Shown here one piece after another: positions 1 through 5,411 of a stretch of 6,147 nt of DNA; the stretch's first letter is position 1; every line of letters begins with the position of its first letter. The notes below the pieces were generated by a model, which saw only the letters and a list, made by a program, of their open reading frames with translations, made no database searches and was not told where the DNA came from. The position numbers and the translations under genes are program-made. Source of the DNA: CALFVT01 sp964513675 (GTDB taxonomy: Bacteria > Pseudomonadota > Alphaproteobacteria > Caulobacterales > Maricaulaceae); NCBI GenBank assembly GCA_964513675.1, contig CAZEOD010000083.1, positions 1 through 6,147 of the forward strand, written 5' to 3'.

Positions 1-944
1 ATGCCGCGCTCTACTGAGCTATGGGAGATATCACGTTCATGCCAGAGGGCGACGTTTTCCATAGCCGGCACAACGGCCATACGGACAAGCCGCGCGAGGC
101 CCGTGAGGTTTTCAGTCAAAATTGGATTGCGTTTATGGGGCATTGCTGAGGAGCCTTTTTGGCCTTTAGAGAAAAACTCCTCGGCTTCTAAAACTTCTGT
201 ACGCTGAAGATGGCGAATTTCTGTGGCGAGCCGTTCAATAGAACTGGCGATAATGCCGAGCGTGGCAAAATAGGCGGCATGGCGATCGCGGGGAATGACT
301 TGTGTGGAGACAGGTTCAATGCCGAGTCCCATTTTTTCGGCGACATGCGCTTCGACGGAGGGGTCAATATTCGCAAATGTGCCAATCGCGCCGGAAATTG
401 CGCAAACAGCGATTTCTTCACGCGCCGTAATCAGCCGCGTTTTACAGCGGTCAAATTCAGCATAGGCCTGCGCGAGTTTAACGCCAAATGTGGTCGGCTC
501 AGCATGAATACCATGGCTGCGGCCAATGGTAATGGTATATTTATGTTCTTCGGCGCGGGTTTTAAGGGCCGCAAGAACGCGGTCCATTCCGGTCAGCAAT
601 AAGTCGGTCGCGCGGGCGAGCTGCACAGAGAGTGTCGTGTCGAGAATATCAGAGGAGGTGAAACCCTGATGCACAAAACGGCTATCTTCGCCGATAAATT
701 CGGCCAAATGCGTGAGGAAGGCAATGACGTCATGTTTGACTTCGCGCTCAATCTCGTCAATGCGGGCAACGTCAAACTCTGCCGCGCCGCCGCGCTCCCA
801 GATATTCTTCGCCGCGGCTTTTGGGATCACGCCCAGTTCAGCCAAAGCATCACAGCCATGGGCCTCAATCTCGAACCAAATGCGGTATTTCGTGGCGGCT
901 GACCAAATCTCGCCCATTTCTTTGCGTGTATAACGTTCTATCAT
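1..944 (-). CDS. purB: Adenylosuccinate lyase, C-terminal part cut by window edge
   Basis: Adenylosuccinate lyase of the fumarase/aspartase superfamily. It removes fumarate from SAICAR in purine synthesis and from adenylosuccinate on the way to AMP, as a cytosolic homotetramer. Translating down from the ATG at 942-944 gives 314 residues (MIERYTRKEM...) with no stop before the window edge. The family is about 430-440 residues, so roughly the last 120 are missing. Visible landmarks are HQGFTSSDILDT (92-103), GRSHGIHAEPTTFG (141-154; H144 matches the general-acid histidine), and the superfamily signature GSSAMPHKRNP (264-274) with the mobile-loop catalytic serine. HERDISHSSVERG at 302-314 is also typical. 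The start is supported by AAGGTGAG six bases upstream. It is the last of four minus-strand genes, 80 bp after the transporter gene, and has its own likely promoter. No frameshift is seen. Identification is secure from the motifs. Confidence 0.97.
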   Translation of the reverse strand, partial: MIERYTRKEMGEIWSAATKYRIWFEIEAHGCDALAELGVIPKAAAKNIWERGGAAEFDVARIDEIEREVKHDVIAFLTHLAEFIGEDSRFVHQGFTSSDILDTTLSVQLARATDLLLTGMDRVLAALKTRAEEHKYTITIGRSHGIHAEPTTFGVKLAQAYAEFDRCKTRLITAREEIAVCAISGAIGTFANIDPSVEAHVAEKMGLGIEPVSTQVIPRDRHAAYFATLGIIASSIERLATEIRHLQRTEVLEAEEFFSKGQKGSSAMPHKRNPILTENLTGLARLVRMAVVPAMENVALWHERDISHSSVERG

Positions 945-950
945 GTGAGA

Positions 951-958
951 CTCACCTT
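951..958 (-). promoter_or_regulatory. purB Shine-Dalgarno sequence
   Basis: Read on the minus strand, AAGGTGAG ends six bases before the purB ATG and fixes the start codon. A GANTC site (GACTC, 949-953) overlaps its 3' end. Confidence 0.75.
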
Positions 959-971
959 ATTGTTTGCGCGC

Positions 972-1000
972 CTTAGACAAAAGCTAGCGCTAAAGGTCAA
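972..1000 (-). promoter_or_regulatory. Probable sigma-70-type promoter for purB
   Basis: On the minus strand TTGACC (995-1000) is followed after exactly 17 bases by TCTAAG (972-977). The first matches the -35 consensus at 5 of 6 positions and the second matches TATAAT at 4 of 6. Transcription would start near 965, leaving a leader of about 20 bases that contains the Shine-Dalgarno sequence. It suggests purB can be expressed independently of the transporter gene upstream. The spacer contains the overlapping palindromes GCTAGC and AGCGCT. No terminator is apparent between the transporter stop and this promoter, so read-through is also possible. Confidence 0.5.
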
Positions 1001-1024
1001 GTCCGCTTTCTCGGGCGTCAAAAA

Positions 1025-2365
1025 TTACGCTTCGCCGCGATTGCGCGCTTCGGCCTCCGCCCAGTCTATCGGAAGGCGCTTTGCGGCATATAAAAAGCTC
1101 GCAACACTTAAGAAAAAAGCAAGCCCCGCAAGACAAAGGCTGTAGCGAATGGCGACAATTTTACCATGGTCAGGTTCAAAGTGATCGGCCAAAACGCCGA
1201 CAAGTGTTGGCCCGCCGCCAAGCGCAATGAGGTTAAGCACAAGGAAAAAAATGGCCGTTGACATTGCGCGCATATTGATAGGCGCTAGGGTTTGGGCAAT
1301 GGCAAAGCTTGGCCCAAGATACATACCAATGAAGAAAAGAAAGAAGCCGACAAACACCATATGTAAAGTTACACTTGGAACCCAATAAGCGGCAATAAGG
1401 AGTGGAAAGCAAATTAGGATCGTAACAGCAGGAACAAGTCCGTAATAACGAATGCTACGTTTAGCGAGGCGGTCAGTGATTTTACCGCCCAGAAACGTCC
1501 CCAACGCATAGGCCGTCAAATTAAGCGCGGCGAGGGTGAACATCATTGATTTAAATCCGTAGCGCGCGTCTTCGGGGGCGCTGTAATCAAAAGGTAAAAG
1601 GTAATCAATTTGCCACGTTGCAGCGGCATAGGCGACGAAAGATGCTGCGGTGATACCAAAACACATGGCCCACCATGAAGGGATGGATAAAAGCGTTTTA
1701 AGGGCAGAAGAAAACGGCGGCTTTGCAGCGGCGATATCAGCCGCTTTTTGAACGTCTTGTATGCCGCGCACGGGCTCTCTGATGATGATCCGGGCTAAAA
1801 CGGCGAGTAATATCCCGCTTATCCCAAGTGTAATGAGTAATTCTTGCCAATCAAACTTCACGTCCGGATTACCTCGCGCAATACCCGTGAAGAAATAGGC
1901 AAAGCCTTGGCCGAGGGGAATGCCGAGAGCATATATGCCCAGCGCTGTGGAGCGCTCTTCCTTGGGGAATAAGTCGGAAATCATCGAATGGGAGGGCGGA
2001 GACCCGCCGGCTTCACCAACCCCGACGCCCATACGAGCAATGGCAATTTGCACAAAATTTGATGCCATCCCCGTTAGAGCGGTAAATCCGCTCCATACGG
2101 CCAGAGATAATGTCACAATATTTGTGCGGTTATAGCGGTCTGCCAGCCACGCAATGGGAATACCGATGGCTGTGTAAAAAATCGCAAATAGAAACCCTTT
2201 CAACAGGCCCATTTGTGTATTGGTCAGTTTAAGGTCGTCTTGAATAAACGGGGATAAAATGCCGATAATTTGCCGATCAATGAAATTAAAGGCATAAATT
2301 AGCGTTAAAAGTAAGAGAACGATATTTCTGTAAAATTTACCTTTTGGTGCCGCGTTATCTGACAT
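1025..2365 (-). CDS. MFS transporter, spinster-like family
   Basis: A 446-residue inner-membrane secondary transporter of the major facilitator superfamily. The sequence shows about twelve hydrophobic segments (roughly 13-32, 52-72, 82-102, 104-124, 141-162, 176-194, 228-250, 272-294, 308-328, 334-354, 368-393, 405-428) with a longer cytoplasmic loop between helices 6 and 7. The charged FNFIDRQ motif in helix 1 (26-32), the MFS motif A form IAWLADRYNR (71-80) and GVGEAGGSPPSHSMISDLFP (115-134) are what I associate with bacterial spinster-like MFS proteins. That family is assigned very diverse substrates (sphingolipids in animals, sugar acids, aromatic acids or drugs in bacteria), so the substrate cannot be called here. 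The ATG is preceded by a modest GGGGAA at five bases. It lies 118 bp after radC and 80 bp before purB on the same strand. Neither neighbour indicates the cargo. MFS is certain, the subfamily likely. Confidence 0.9.
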   Translation of the reverse strand: MSDNAAPKGKFYRNIVLLLLTLIYAFNFIDRQIIGILSPFIQDDLKLTNTQMGLLKGFLFAIFYTAIGIPIAWLADRYNRTNIVTLSLAVWSGFTALTGMASNFVQIAIARMGVGVGEAGGSPPSHSMISDLFPKEERSTALGIYALGIPLGQGFAYFFTGIARGNPDVKFDWQELLITLGISGILLAVLARIIIREPVRGIQDVQKAADIAAAKPPFSSALKTLLSIPSWWAMCFGITAASFVAYAAATWQIDYLLPFDYSAPEDARYGFKSMMFTLAALNLTAYALGTFLGGKITDRLAKRSIRYYGLVPAVTILICFPLLIAAYWVPSVTLHMVFVGFFLFFIGMYLGPSFAIAQTLAPINMRAMSTAIFFLVLNLIALGGGPTLVGVLADHFEPDHGKIVAIRYSLCLAGLAFFLSVASFLYAAKRLPIDWAEAEARNRGEA

Positions 2366-2396
2366 GAATTTTCCCCAGAGTATTTTTAAACAAGGT

Positions 2397-2414
2397 GGCC
2401 GATATTGCGCGGCC
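2397..2414 (-). repeat. Small inverted repeat in the transporter gene leader
   Basis: GGCCG (2397-2401) and CGGCC (2410-2414) are perfect complements separated by 8 bases, 32 bp upstream of the MFS start codon. It could be an operator or a short mRNA hairpin. It lacks a T-run, so it is not a convincing terminator for radC. Confidence 0.4.
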
Positions 2415-2423
2415 TGTCATTAT

Positions 2424-2454
2424 TTATATTCTACAGAGGGTTATATTTTACAGA
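2424..2454. repeat. Tandem 14-bp direct repeat upstream of the MFS gene
   Basis: Two copies of TTATATTYTACAGA (2424-2437 and 2441-2454) differ at one base and have a 17-bp period. They lie about 59-89 bp upstream of the transporter start, between radC and the MFS gene. This placement suits a regulator that binds direct repeats, but it is also AT-rich sequence in which a chance duplication is possible. I found no good -35/-10 pair here, although TAGAAT and TATAAA on the minus strand are -10-like. Confidence 0.55.
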
Positions 2455-2483
2455 AAGCCATATTGTTACGGGCGGGAGGCGCG

Positions 2484-3212
2484 CTACATCAAGCCTAAGG
2501 TTCGAAAGCTCGCAATATTATCACGGCCAATAATAAGGTGGTCATGCACGGTCACGCCGAGGGGTTTCATGGCGGCGATCATTTGATTCGTCATATCAAT
2601 ATCGCTTTTGCTCGGCGTTGGATCGCCTGAGGGATGATTATGCGCGAGAATAATGGCGGTGGCTTCATGGGCGAGGGCGCGTTTCATGACCTCGCGCGGG
2701 TAGACGGGGGCGCGGTCAACTGTCCCGTGACCCAGAATTTCATCTGCGACCAAGCGGTTTTTCTTATCGAGGAATAATACGCGAAATTGCTCTTTGCGCT
2801 CAAATTGCATGGCGCTACGGCAATAATCCAAAAGGGCCGACCAGCTTGAGAGGACAGGGCGGCCTAACATATTTTCTTGACCGAGTTTTATGGCGGCGGC
2901 GCGGATCATTTTTAGATCTAGCGCGATATTTTCGCTGACCCCTTTAATCTCCGTAAGCTGCTCTATGGGAGCGGCAATAACCTCGGCGAAACTGCCAAAG
3001 GCGGCGATTAAGTTTTTAGCGAGCGGTTTGATGTCACGGCGCGGGATAGAACGAAACAGATAAAGCTCTAGGATTTCATAATCGGCAAGCGCCTCTATGC
3101 CTTTATCTTTGAACCGTGAACGCAGGCGATCCCTATGCCCATGATAATGCAGTTTTGGCTTTGGTGCTTTTGGTTTGGGCACTTTTGGCTTTGGCGCATT
3201 TTCGGGGTTCAC
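2484..3212 (-). CDS. radC: RadC family JAMM/MPN-domain protein
   Basis: A 242-residue protein of the RadC (UPF0758) family, once linked to DNA repair, whose real role in the cell is unresolved. From the N terminus it has a PKPK-rich tail (7-20), a helix-hairpin-helix-like segment (about 86-101, LTEIKGVSENIALDLK) and the MPN/JAB domain (about 120-242). The JAMM metal motif is complete: H191 and H193 in HNHPSG, then S201 and D204 in SKSD. Upstream, E158 is a candidate for the glutamate usual in JAMM enzymes. Length matches the family (about 220-240) plus the tail. The start is GTG (3210-3212), supported by AAAGGAG six bases upstream; the next in-frame ATG would remove much of the protein. It lies 11 bp after map on the same strand, a pairing I recall as common in Alphaproteobacteria. 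Confident in family, not in function. Confidence 0.95.
   Translation of the reverse strand: MNPENAPKPKVPKPKAPKPKLHYHGHRDRLRSRFKDKGIEALADYEILELYLFRSIPRRDIKPLAKNLIAAFGSFAEVIAAPIEQLTEIKGVSENIALDLKMIRAAAIKLGQENMLGRPVLSSWSALLDYCRSAMQFERKEQFRVLFLDKKNRLVADEILGHGTVDRAPVYPREVMKRALAHEATAIILAHNHPSGDPTPSKSDIDMTNQMIAAMKPLGVTVHDHLIIGRDNIASFRTLGLM
3153..3197 (-). repeat. Three in-frame 15-bp repeats encoding APKPK in RadC
   Basis: Residues 6-20 of RadC are three five-residue units, APKPK, VPKPK and APKPK. At the DNA level the first and third units differ only at one silent third position, and the middle one has diverged a little more. The tail precedes the first folded part and would be basic, flexible and possibly nucleic-acid binding. 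Repeat number could vary by slippage. Confidence 0.8.
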
Positions 3213-3218
3213 GCGCGG

Positions 3219-3225
3219 CTCCTTT
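3219..3225 (-). promoter_or_regulatory. radC Shine-Dalgarno overlapping the map stop codon
   Basis: On the minus strand AAAGGAG lies six bases before the radC GTG and shares its first bases with the TAA stop of map (3224-3226). This decides the GTG start and points to translational coupling of map and radC in one transcript. Confidence 0.85.
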
Positions 3226-4045
3226 ATGCAAAAGGCGGCTTATGAAGCCCTTTAGGGGAGAGCGTGAAAATCTCGCAGCCCTCTTTGGTGACGCCAATAG
3301 AATGTTGAAATTGCGCGGTCAGTTTGCGGTCGCGCGTTACGGCCGTCCAGCCATCAGAAAGGATTTTAACATCAGGGCGGCCCAAATTAATCATAGGCTC
3401 AATCGTAAAGAACATGCCTTCTTTTAAGACCTCGCCCTCTCCGGGGCGGCCATAATGAAGTATATTGGGGCTGTCATGGAACAAGCGGCCCAGACCATGC
3501 CCGCAGAAATCTTGCACAATAGAGCAGCGCTCTCCTTCGGCAAATCGCTGTATAGCGGCCCCAATATCGCCCGTAGTATGACCGGGTTTTACGGCGGCAA
3601 TGCCAAGCATAAGGCTGTCATAAGTGATGTTGATAAGGCGTTCAGCGCGGCGGTTGATCTCCCCGACAGGATACATGCGCGATGTGTCCCCGTGCCAGCC
3701 GTCAACAATAACGGTCACGTCAATATTGACAATATCGCCGTTTTTCATTGGTTTCGGCGCTGGAATACCGTGGCAGACAACATGATTAACCGAGGTGCAA
3801 ACCGTATGCTGATAACCCCGATAGCCAAGGCAGGCCGGAACCGCGCCGTGATCTAAAATAAACTCGCGTGATAAATTGTCCAAATGCTCTGTCGACACAC
3901 CCGGCGCGACTTCGCTGGTGAGCATGTCCAGACATTCCGCTGCGAGGCGTCCTGCTTTACGCATGCCTTCAAAATCAGTGGCATTGTGTAATTTAATCGC
4001 GCCGTCCCGCAGAGAAGGCGCCTTATCGGCATCAATATAATTCAT
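3224..4045 (-). CDS. map: Methionine aminopeptidase, type I
   Basis: A 273-residue cytosolic dinuclear-metal peptidase that removes the initiator methionine from new proteins after deformylation. It has the pita-bread fold without the insert of type II enzymes. Compared with E. coli MAP, the residues seen are H92 (H79, CHGIP), D109 (D97, NIDVT), D120 (D108, HGDTSRM), H183 (H171, GHGLGRLFH), H190 (H178) and E216 (E204, TIEPM). The last metal ligand, E235 in the E. coli AQYEHT motif, is glutamine here (Q247, AQFQHS, codon CAA at 3305-3307). Length fits the family. The ATG at 4043-4045 has AAAGGA four bases upstream. radC follows 11 bp after the stop, and a CinA-type gene diverges from it across 177 bp. 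Family assignment is secure; full activity depends on the effect of Q247. Confidence 0.96.
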   Translation of the reverse strand: MNYIDADKAPSLRDGAIKLHNATDFEGMRKAGRLAAECLDMLTSEVAPGVSTEHLDNLSREFILDHGAVPACLGYRGYQHTVCTSVNHVVCHGIPAPKPMKNGDIVNIDVTVIVDGWHGDTSRMYPVGEINRRAERLINITYDSLMLGIAAVKPGHTTGDIGAAIQRFAEGERCSIVQDFCGHGLGRLFHDSPNILHYGRPGEGEVLKEGMFFTIEPMINLGRPDVKILSDGWTAVTRDRKLTAQFQHSIGVTKEGCEIFTLSPKGLHKPPFA

Positions 4046-4049
4046 AACG

Positions 4050-4055
4050 TCCTTT
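4050..4055 (-). promoter_or_regulatory. map Shine-Dalgarno sequence
   Basis: On the minus strand AAAGGA precedes the map ATG by four bases. A -10-like TACAAT lies just upstream (4064-4069, 5 of 6 matches) but has no clear -35 partner, so the promoter itself is not called. Confidence 0.65.
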
Positions 4056-4090
4056 ATCAGCCTATTGTATGAAAAGCCAACCCCTTTGAT

Positions 4091-4122
4091 GGCTTATACT
4101 GCGGCTTATAGCTGCGGCTTAT
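4091..4122 (+). repeat. Three GGCTTAT direct repeats between map and the CinA-type gene
   Basis: GGCTTAT occurs at 4091-4097, 4103-4109 and 4116-4122, with spacings of 12 and 13 bp. The first two copies extend to GGCTTATA and each is followed by CTGC, directly or after one extra G. The array sits 46-77 bp upstream of the map start and about 100-130 bp upstream of the divergent gene. It could be an operator array for either gene or a slippage-generated tandem repeat. Confidence 0.65.
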
Positions 4123-4167
4123 CCGCTTAAATATAGATTTCATAACCATATTGTTTTTTACGTCATG

Positions 4168-4178
4168 CGAATCATTCG
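4168..4178. promoter_or_regulatory. Palindromic operator-like site with a GANTC core
   Basis: CGAAT-C-ATTCG is a perfect 5+1+5 inverted repeat, 44 bp upstream of the CinA-type start codon. In its wider context (ATGCGAATCATTCGTTT) it loosely resembles Fur-superfamily boxes. It also includes GAATC (4169-4173), the target of the alphaproteobacterial CcrM methylase. The palindrome is seen directly; any regulator is inference. Confidence 0.4.
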
Positions 4179-4211
4179 TTTAGGGTTAAGGAGTATTTTT
4201 ACGGGGCAAAT

Positions 4212-4215
4212 GGAG
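4212..4215 (+). promoter_or_regulatory. Shine-Dalgarno of the CinA-type gene
   Basis: GGAG lies seven bases before the ATG at 4223 and supports that start. A stronger TAAGGAG further upstream (4187-4193) is too far away to serve it. Confidence 0.65.
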
Positions 4216-4222
4216 TGAGCAT

Positions 4223-4960
4223 ATGTCGGGAATATCTGTAACAGCAGGCGTCATCCTTATCGGCGATGAGCTTTTATCTGGCCGCACGCAAGATACGAAT
4301 TTAGCGGTGATCGCAAAGTTTCTGGCCCCATTGGGGGTGCAAGTGGGAGAGGCCCGTATTGTTGCGGATGACCGCGCGGTTATCGTGCAAACGATTCGCG
4401 CCTTTGCGGCCCGTTTTGATTATGTGTTTACCACGGGCGGCATTGGCCCAACCCATGACGATATAACGGCAGATTGCGTGGCCGAAGCTTTTGACCTCGG
4501 AATATCCGAGCGCGATGATGCCATTGAGGCGCTGTTGGAGCGTTACGCGCCTGAAGAGCTGAATGCGGCCCGCCGCCGCATGGCCCGTATTCCCGACGGG
4601 GCGAGTTTGATTAAAAACCCTGTCAGCCAAGCGCCGGGCTTTCAAACTGAAAATGTTTTCACATTGGCGGGCGTGCCGGGGATTATGAAAGGGATGCTCG
4701 CCGATATTGGCCACCGTATAGACGGCGGCGCAGAAGTGTTTTCCGTTACCGTTACAGCCGAGAACATCGGGGAAGGGGACGCCGCAGCGGGTTTGGCCGA
4801 GATTGAAGCCAATCATGACGGCGTGTCGATTGGAAGCTACCCTTTTTTCAATGCAAAACTACGCGGCGTGAGCTTTGTCGCACGCAGCCGTGACCGCGCG
4901 GTGCTAAAAACTGTCAAAGAGGCATTAAAAGCTCTTGTCGAGACGCTCACAAATGGTTAA
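4223..4960 (+). CDS. CinA-type MoCF-domain protein, single domain (COG1058)
   Basis: A 245-residue protein of the molybdopterin-binding-like MoCF/CinA N-terminal family, often annotated competence/damage-inducible protein A. Diagnostic motifs are GDELLSGRTQDTN (14-26), TTGGIGPTHDDIT (70-82) and AGVPGIMKGML (149-159), in the order expected for this fold (MoaB/MogA-like). Full CinA proteins are about 400 residues with a C-terminal NMN deamidase (PncC) domain. That domain is absent here, and the length is that of the short alphaproteobacterial form, not a truncation, as the stop is clean and the C-terminal region (about 170-245) is intact. Some CinA N-terminal domains hydrolyse ADP-ribose or related nucleotides, but the activity of the short form is not settled, and nothing here shows a molybdenum-cofactor role. 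It is divergent from map, and a tRNA gene follows 20 bp after the stop on the same strand. No gene symbol is safe. Confidence 0.9.
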   Translation: MSGISVTAGVILIGDELLSGRTQDTNLAVIAKFLAPLGVQVGEARIVADDRAVIVQTIRAFAARFDYVFTTGGIGPTHDDITADCVAEAFDLGISERDDAIEALLERYAPEELNAARRRMARIPDGASLIKNPVSQAPGFQTENVFTLAGVPGIMKGMLADIGHRIDGGAEVFSVTVTAENIGEGDAAAGLAEIEANHDGVSIGSYPFFNAKLRGVSFVARSRDRAVLKTVKEALKALVETLTNG

Positions 4961-4980
4961 GTCCTGCTTCACATAAGTCA

Positions 4981-5067
4981 GCGGGCGTGGTGGAATTGGT
5001 AGACACGCAAGACTTAAAATCTTGTTCCTGTATAGGAGTGCCGGTTCAATTCCGGCCGCCCGCACCA
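4981..5067 (+). tRNA. tRNA-Leu, anticodon UAA
   Basis: A complete 87-nt class II tRNA folded by eye. The acceptor stem is GCGGGCG (4981-4987) with CGCCCGC (5057-5063), discriminator A5064, and an encoded CCA (5065-5067). The anticodon stem CAAGA/TCTTG (5008-5012, 5020-5024) encloses loop CTTAAAA with anticodon TAA (5015-5017), reading UUA and, by wobble, UUG. The long variable arm (about 5025-5039) forms TCCT/AGGA, and the T arm is GCCGG-TTCAATT-CCGGC (5040-5056). The long variable arm and discriminator A are leucine identity features. It starts 20 bp after the CinA-type stop, so it may share that transcript or use a promoter inside the gene. No second copy of its 3' end is present in the window. 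Confidence 0.97.
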
Positions 5068-5099
5068 TTATATCACAATAAATACGCCAAATATTCACA

Positions 5100-5116
5100 G
5101 CGCTCTTGTAGGGCGC
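5100..5116 (+). repeat. Short GC-rich hairpin after the tRNA
   Basis: GCGCTC (5100-5105) can pair with GGGCGC (5111-5116), including one G-U pair, around a five-base loop. It is 33 bases beyond the tRNA CCA end. It has no T-run, so a terminator role is only possible; it is also part of the first TGTAGGGCG repeat. Confidence 0.4.
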
Positions 5117-5132
5117 GACTTGTAAGGCGCAC
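5105..5132 (+). repeat. Tandem 14-bp direct repeat
   Basis: CTTGTAGGGCGCGA (5105-5118) is followed immediately by CTTGTAAGGCGCAC (5119-5132), matching at 11 of 14 positions. Both contain the TGTARGGCG core that recurs further right. Confidence 0.65.
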
Positions 5133-5262
5133 TAATCCCCTGCCAAACACAGGACTAGGCCGGACAGAGACGGACCAAGCGGGACATGTAGGGCGCACGT
5201 AAGCGCTGCCAAAAACGAAGGAAAGCCCCGCCACGGTGTAGGGCGAGCATAAGCGCTTTGGC
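5107..5262 (+). repeat. Cluster of four degenerate TGTARGGCG REP-like repeats
   Basis: The core TGTARGGCG occurs at 5107, 5121, 5187 and 5237, always in the same orientation. The 5121 and 5187 copies stay similar for about 30 bp, ending in TGCCAAAC and TGCCAAAA. The 5187 and 5237 copies share TAAGCGCT after the core. The pattern recalls intergenic repeats starting TGTAGGGCG or TGTAGGGTG that recur many times in some proteobacterial genomes, but here the usual matching second arm is poorly kept, so these look like decayed or partial units. No transposase is adjacent. Confidence 0.6.
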
Positions 5263-5310
5263 GGCATTAACAGGCTTGCAAGCCGCAGGTGATGGCGCTA
5301 TTGGCGGGGC
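5225..5310 (+). repeat. Nested inverted repeats with two alternative pairings
   Basis: GCCCCGCCA (5225-5233) is perfectly complementary to TGGCGGGGC (5302-5310). Its inner part CCGCCA (5228-5233) is also complementary to TGGCGG (5259-5264). The two stems cannot form together. Inside the larger loop lies the perfect 12-bp palindrome GGCTTGCAAGCC (5273-5284). It sits 140-225 bp upstream of eda. Confidence 0.55.
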
Positions 5311-5411
5311 CATAATAGAAATATTCGATTGCTTCGCCTAACTCTTGAAGTAACTGCGCGCTAAAATTCGTGCCAAGATATTGGGACGGAAAACGAGAAA
5401 ATTATTGGCAG

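Noticed and set aside
1..944. Several open frames on the plus strand (for example 1-207, 210-602, 669-902)
   Set aside because: They are antisense or out-of-frame shadows of purB, whose minus-strand reading carries the full family signature without a stop.
4056..4078. TTGGCT ... TAAAGG as the map promoter
   Set aside because: The putative -10 would overlap the Shine-Dalgarno sequence, so the transcript could not carry it.
4987..5202. A 71-codon plus-strand frame beginning inside the tRNA
   Set aside because: It starts within the tRNA-Leu, has no ribosome-binding site and runs through the repeat cluster; its translation has no protein-like character.
5073..5267. A 64-codon minus-strand frame in the spacer before eda
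   Set aside because: It lies wholly in repetitive sequence, has no convincing Shine-Dalgarno and no recognisable domain.
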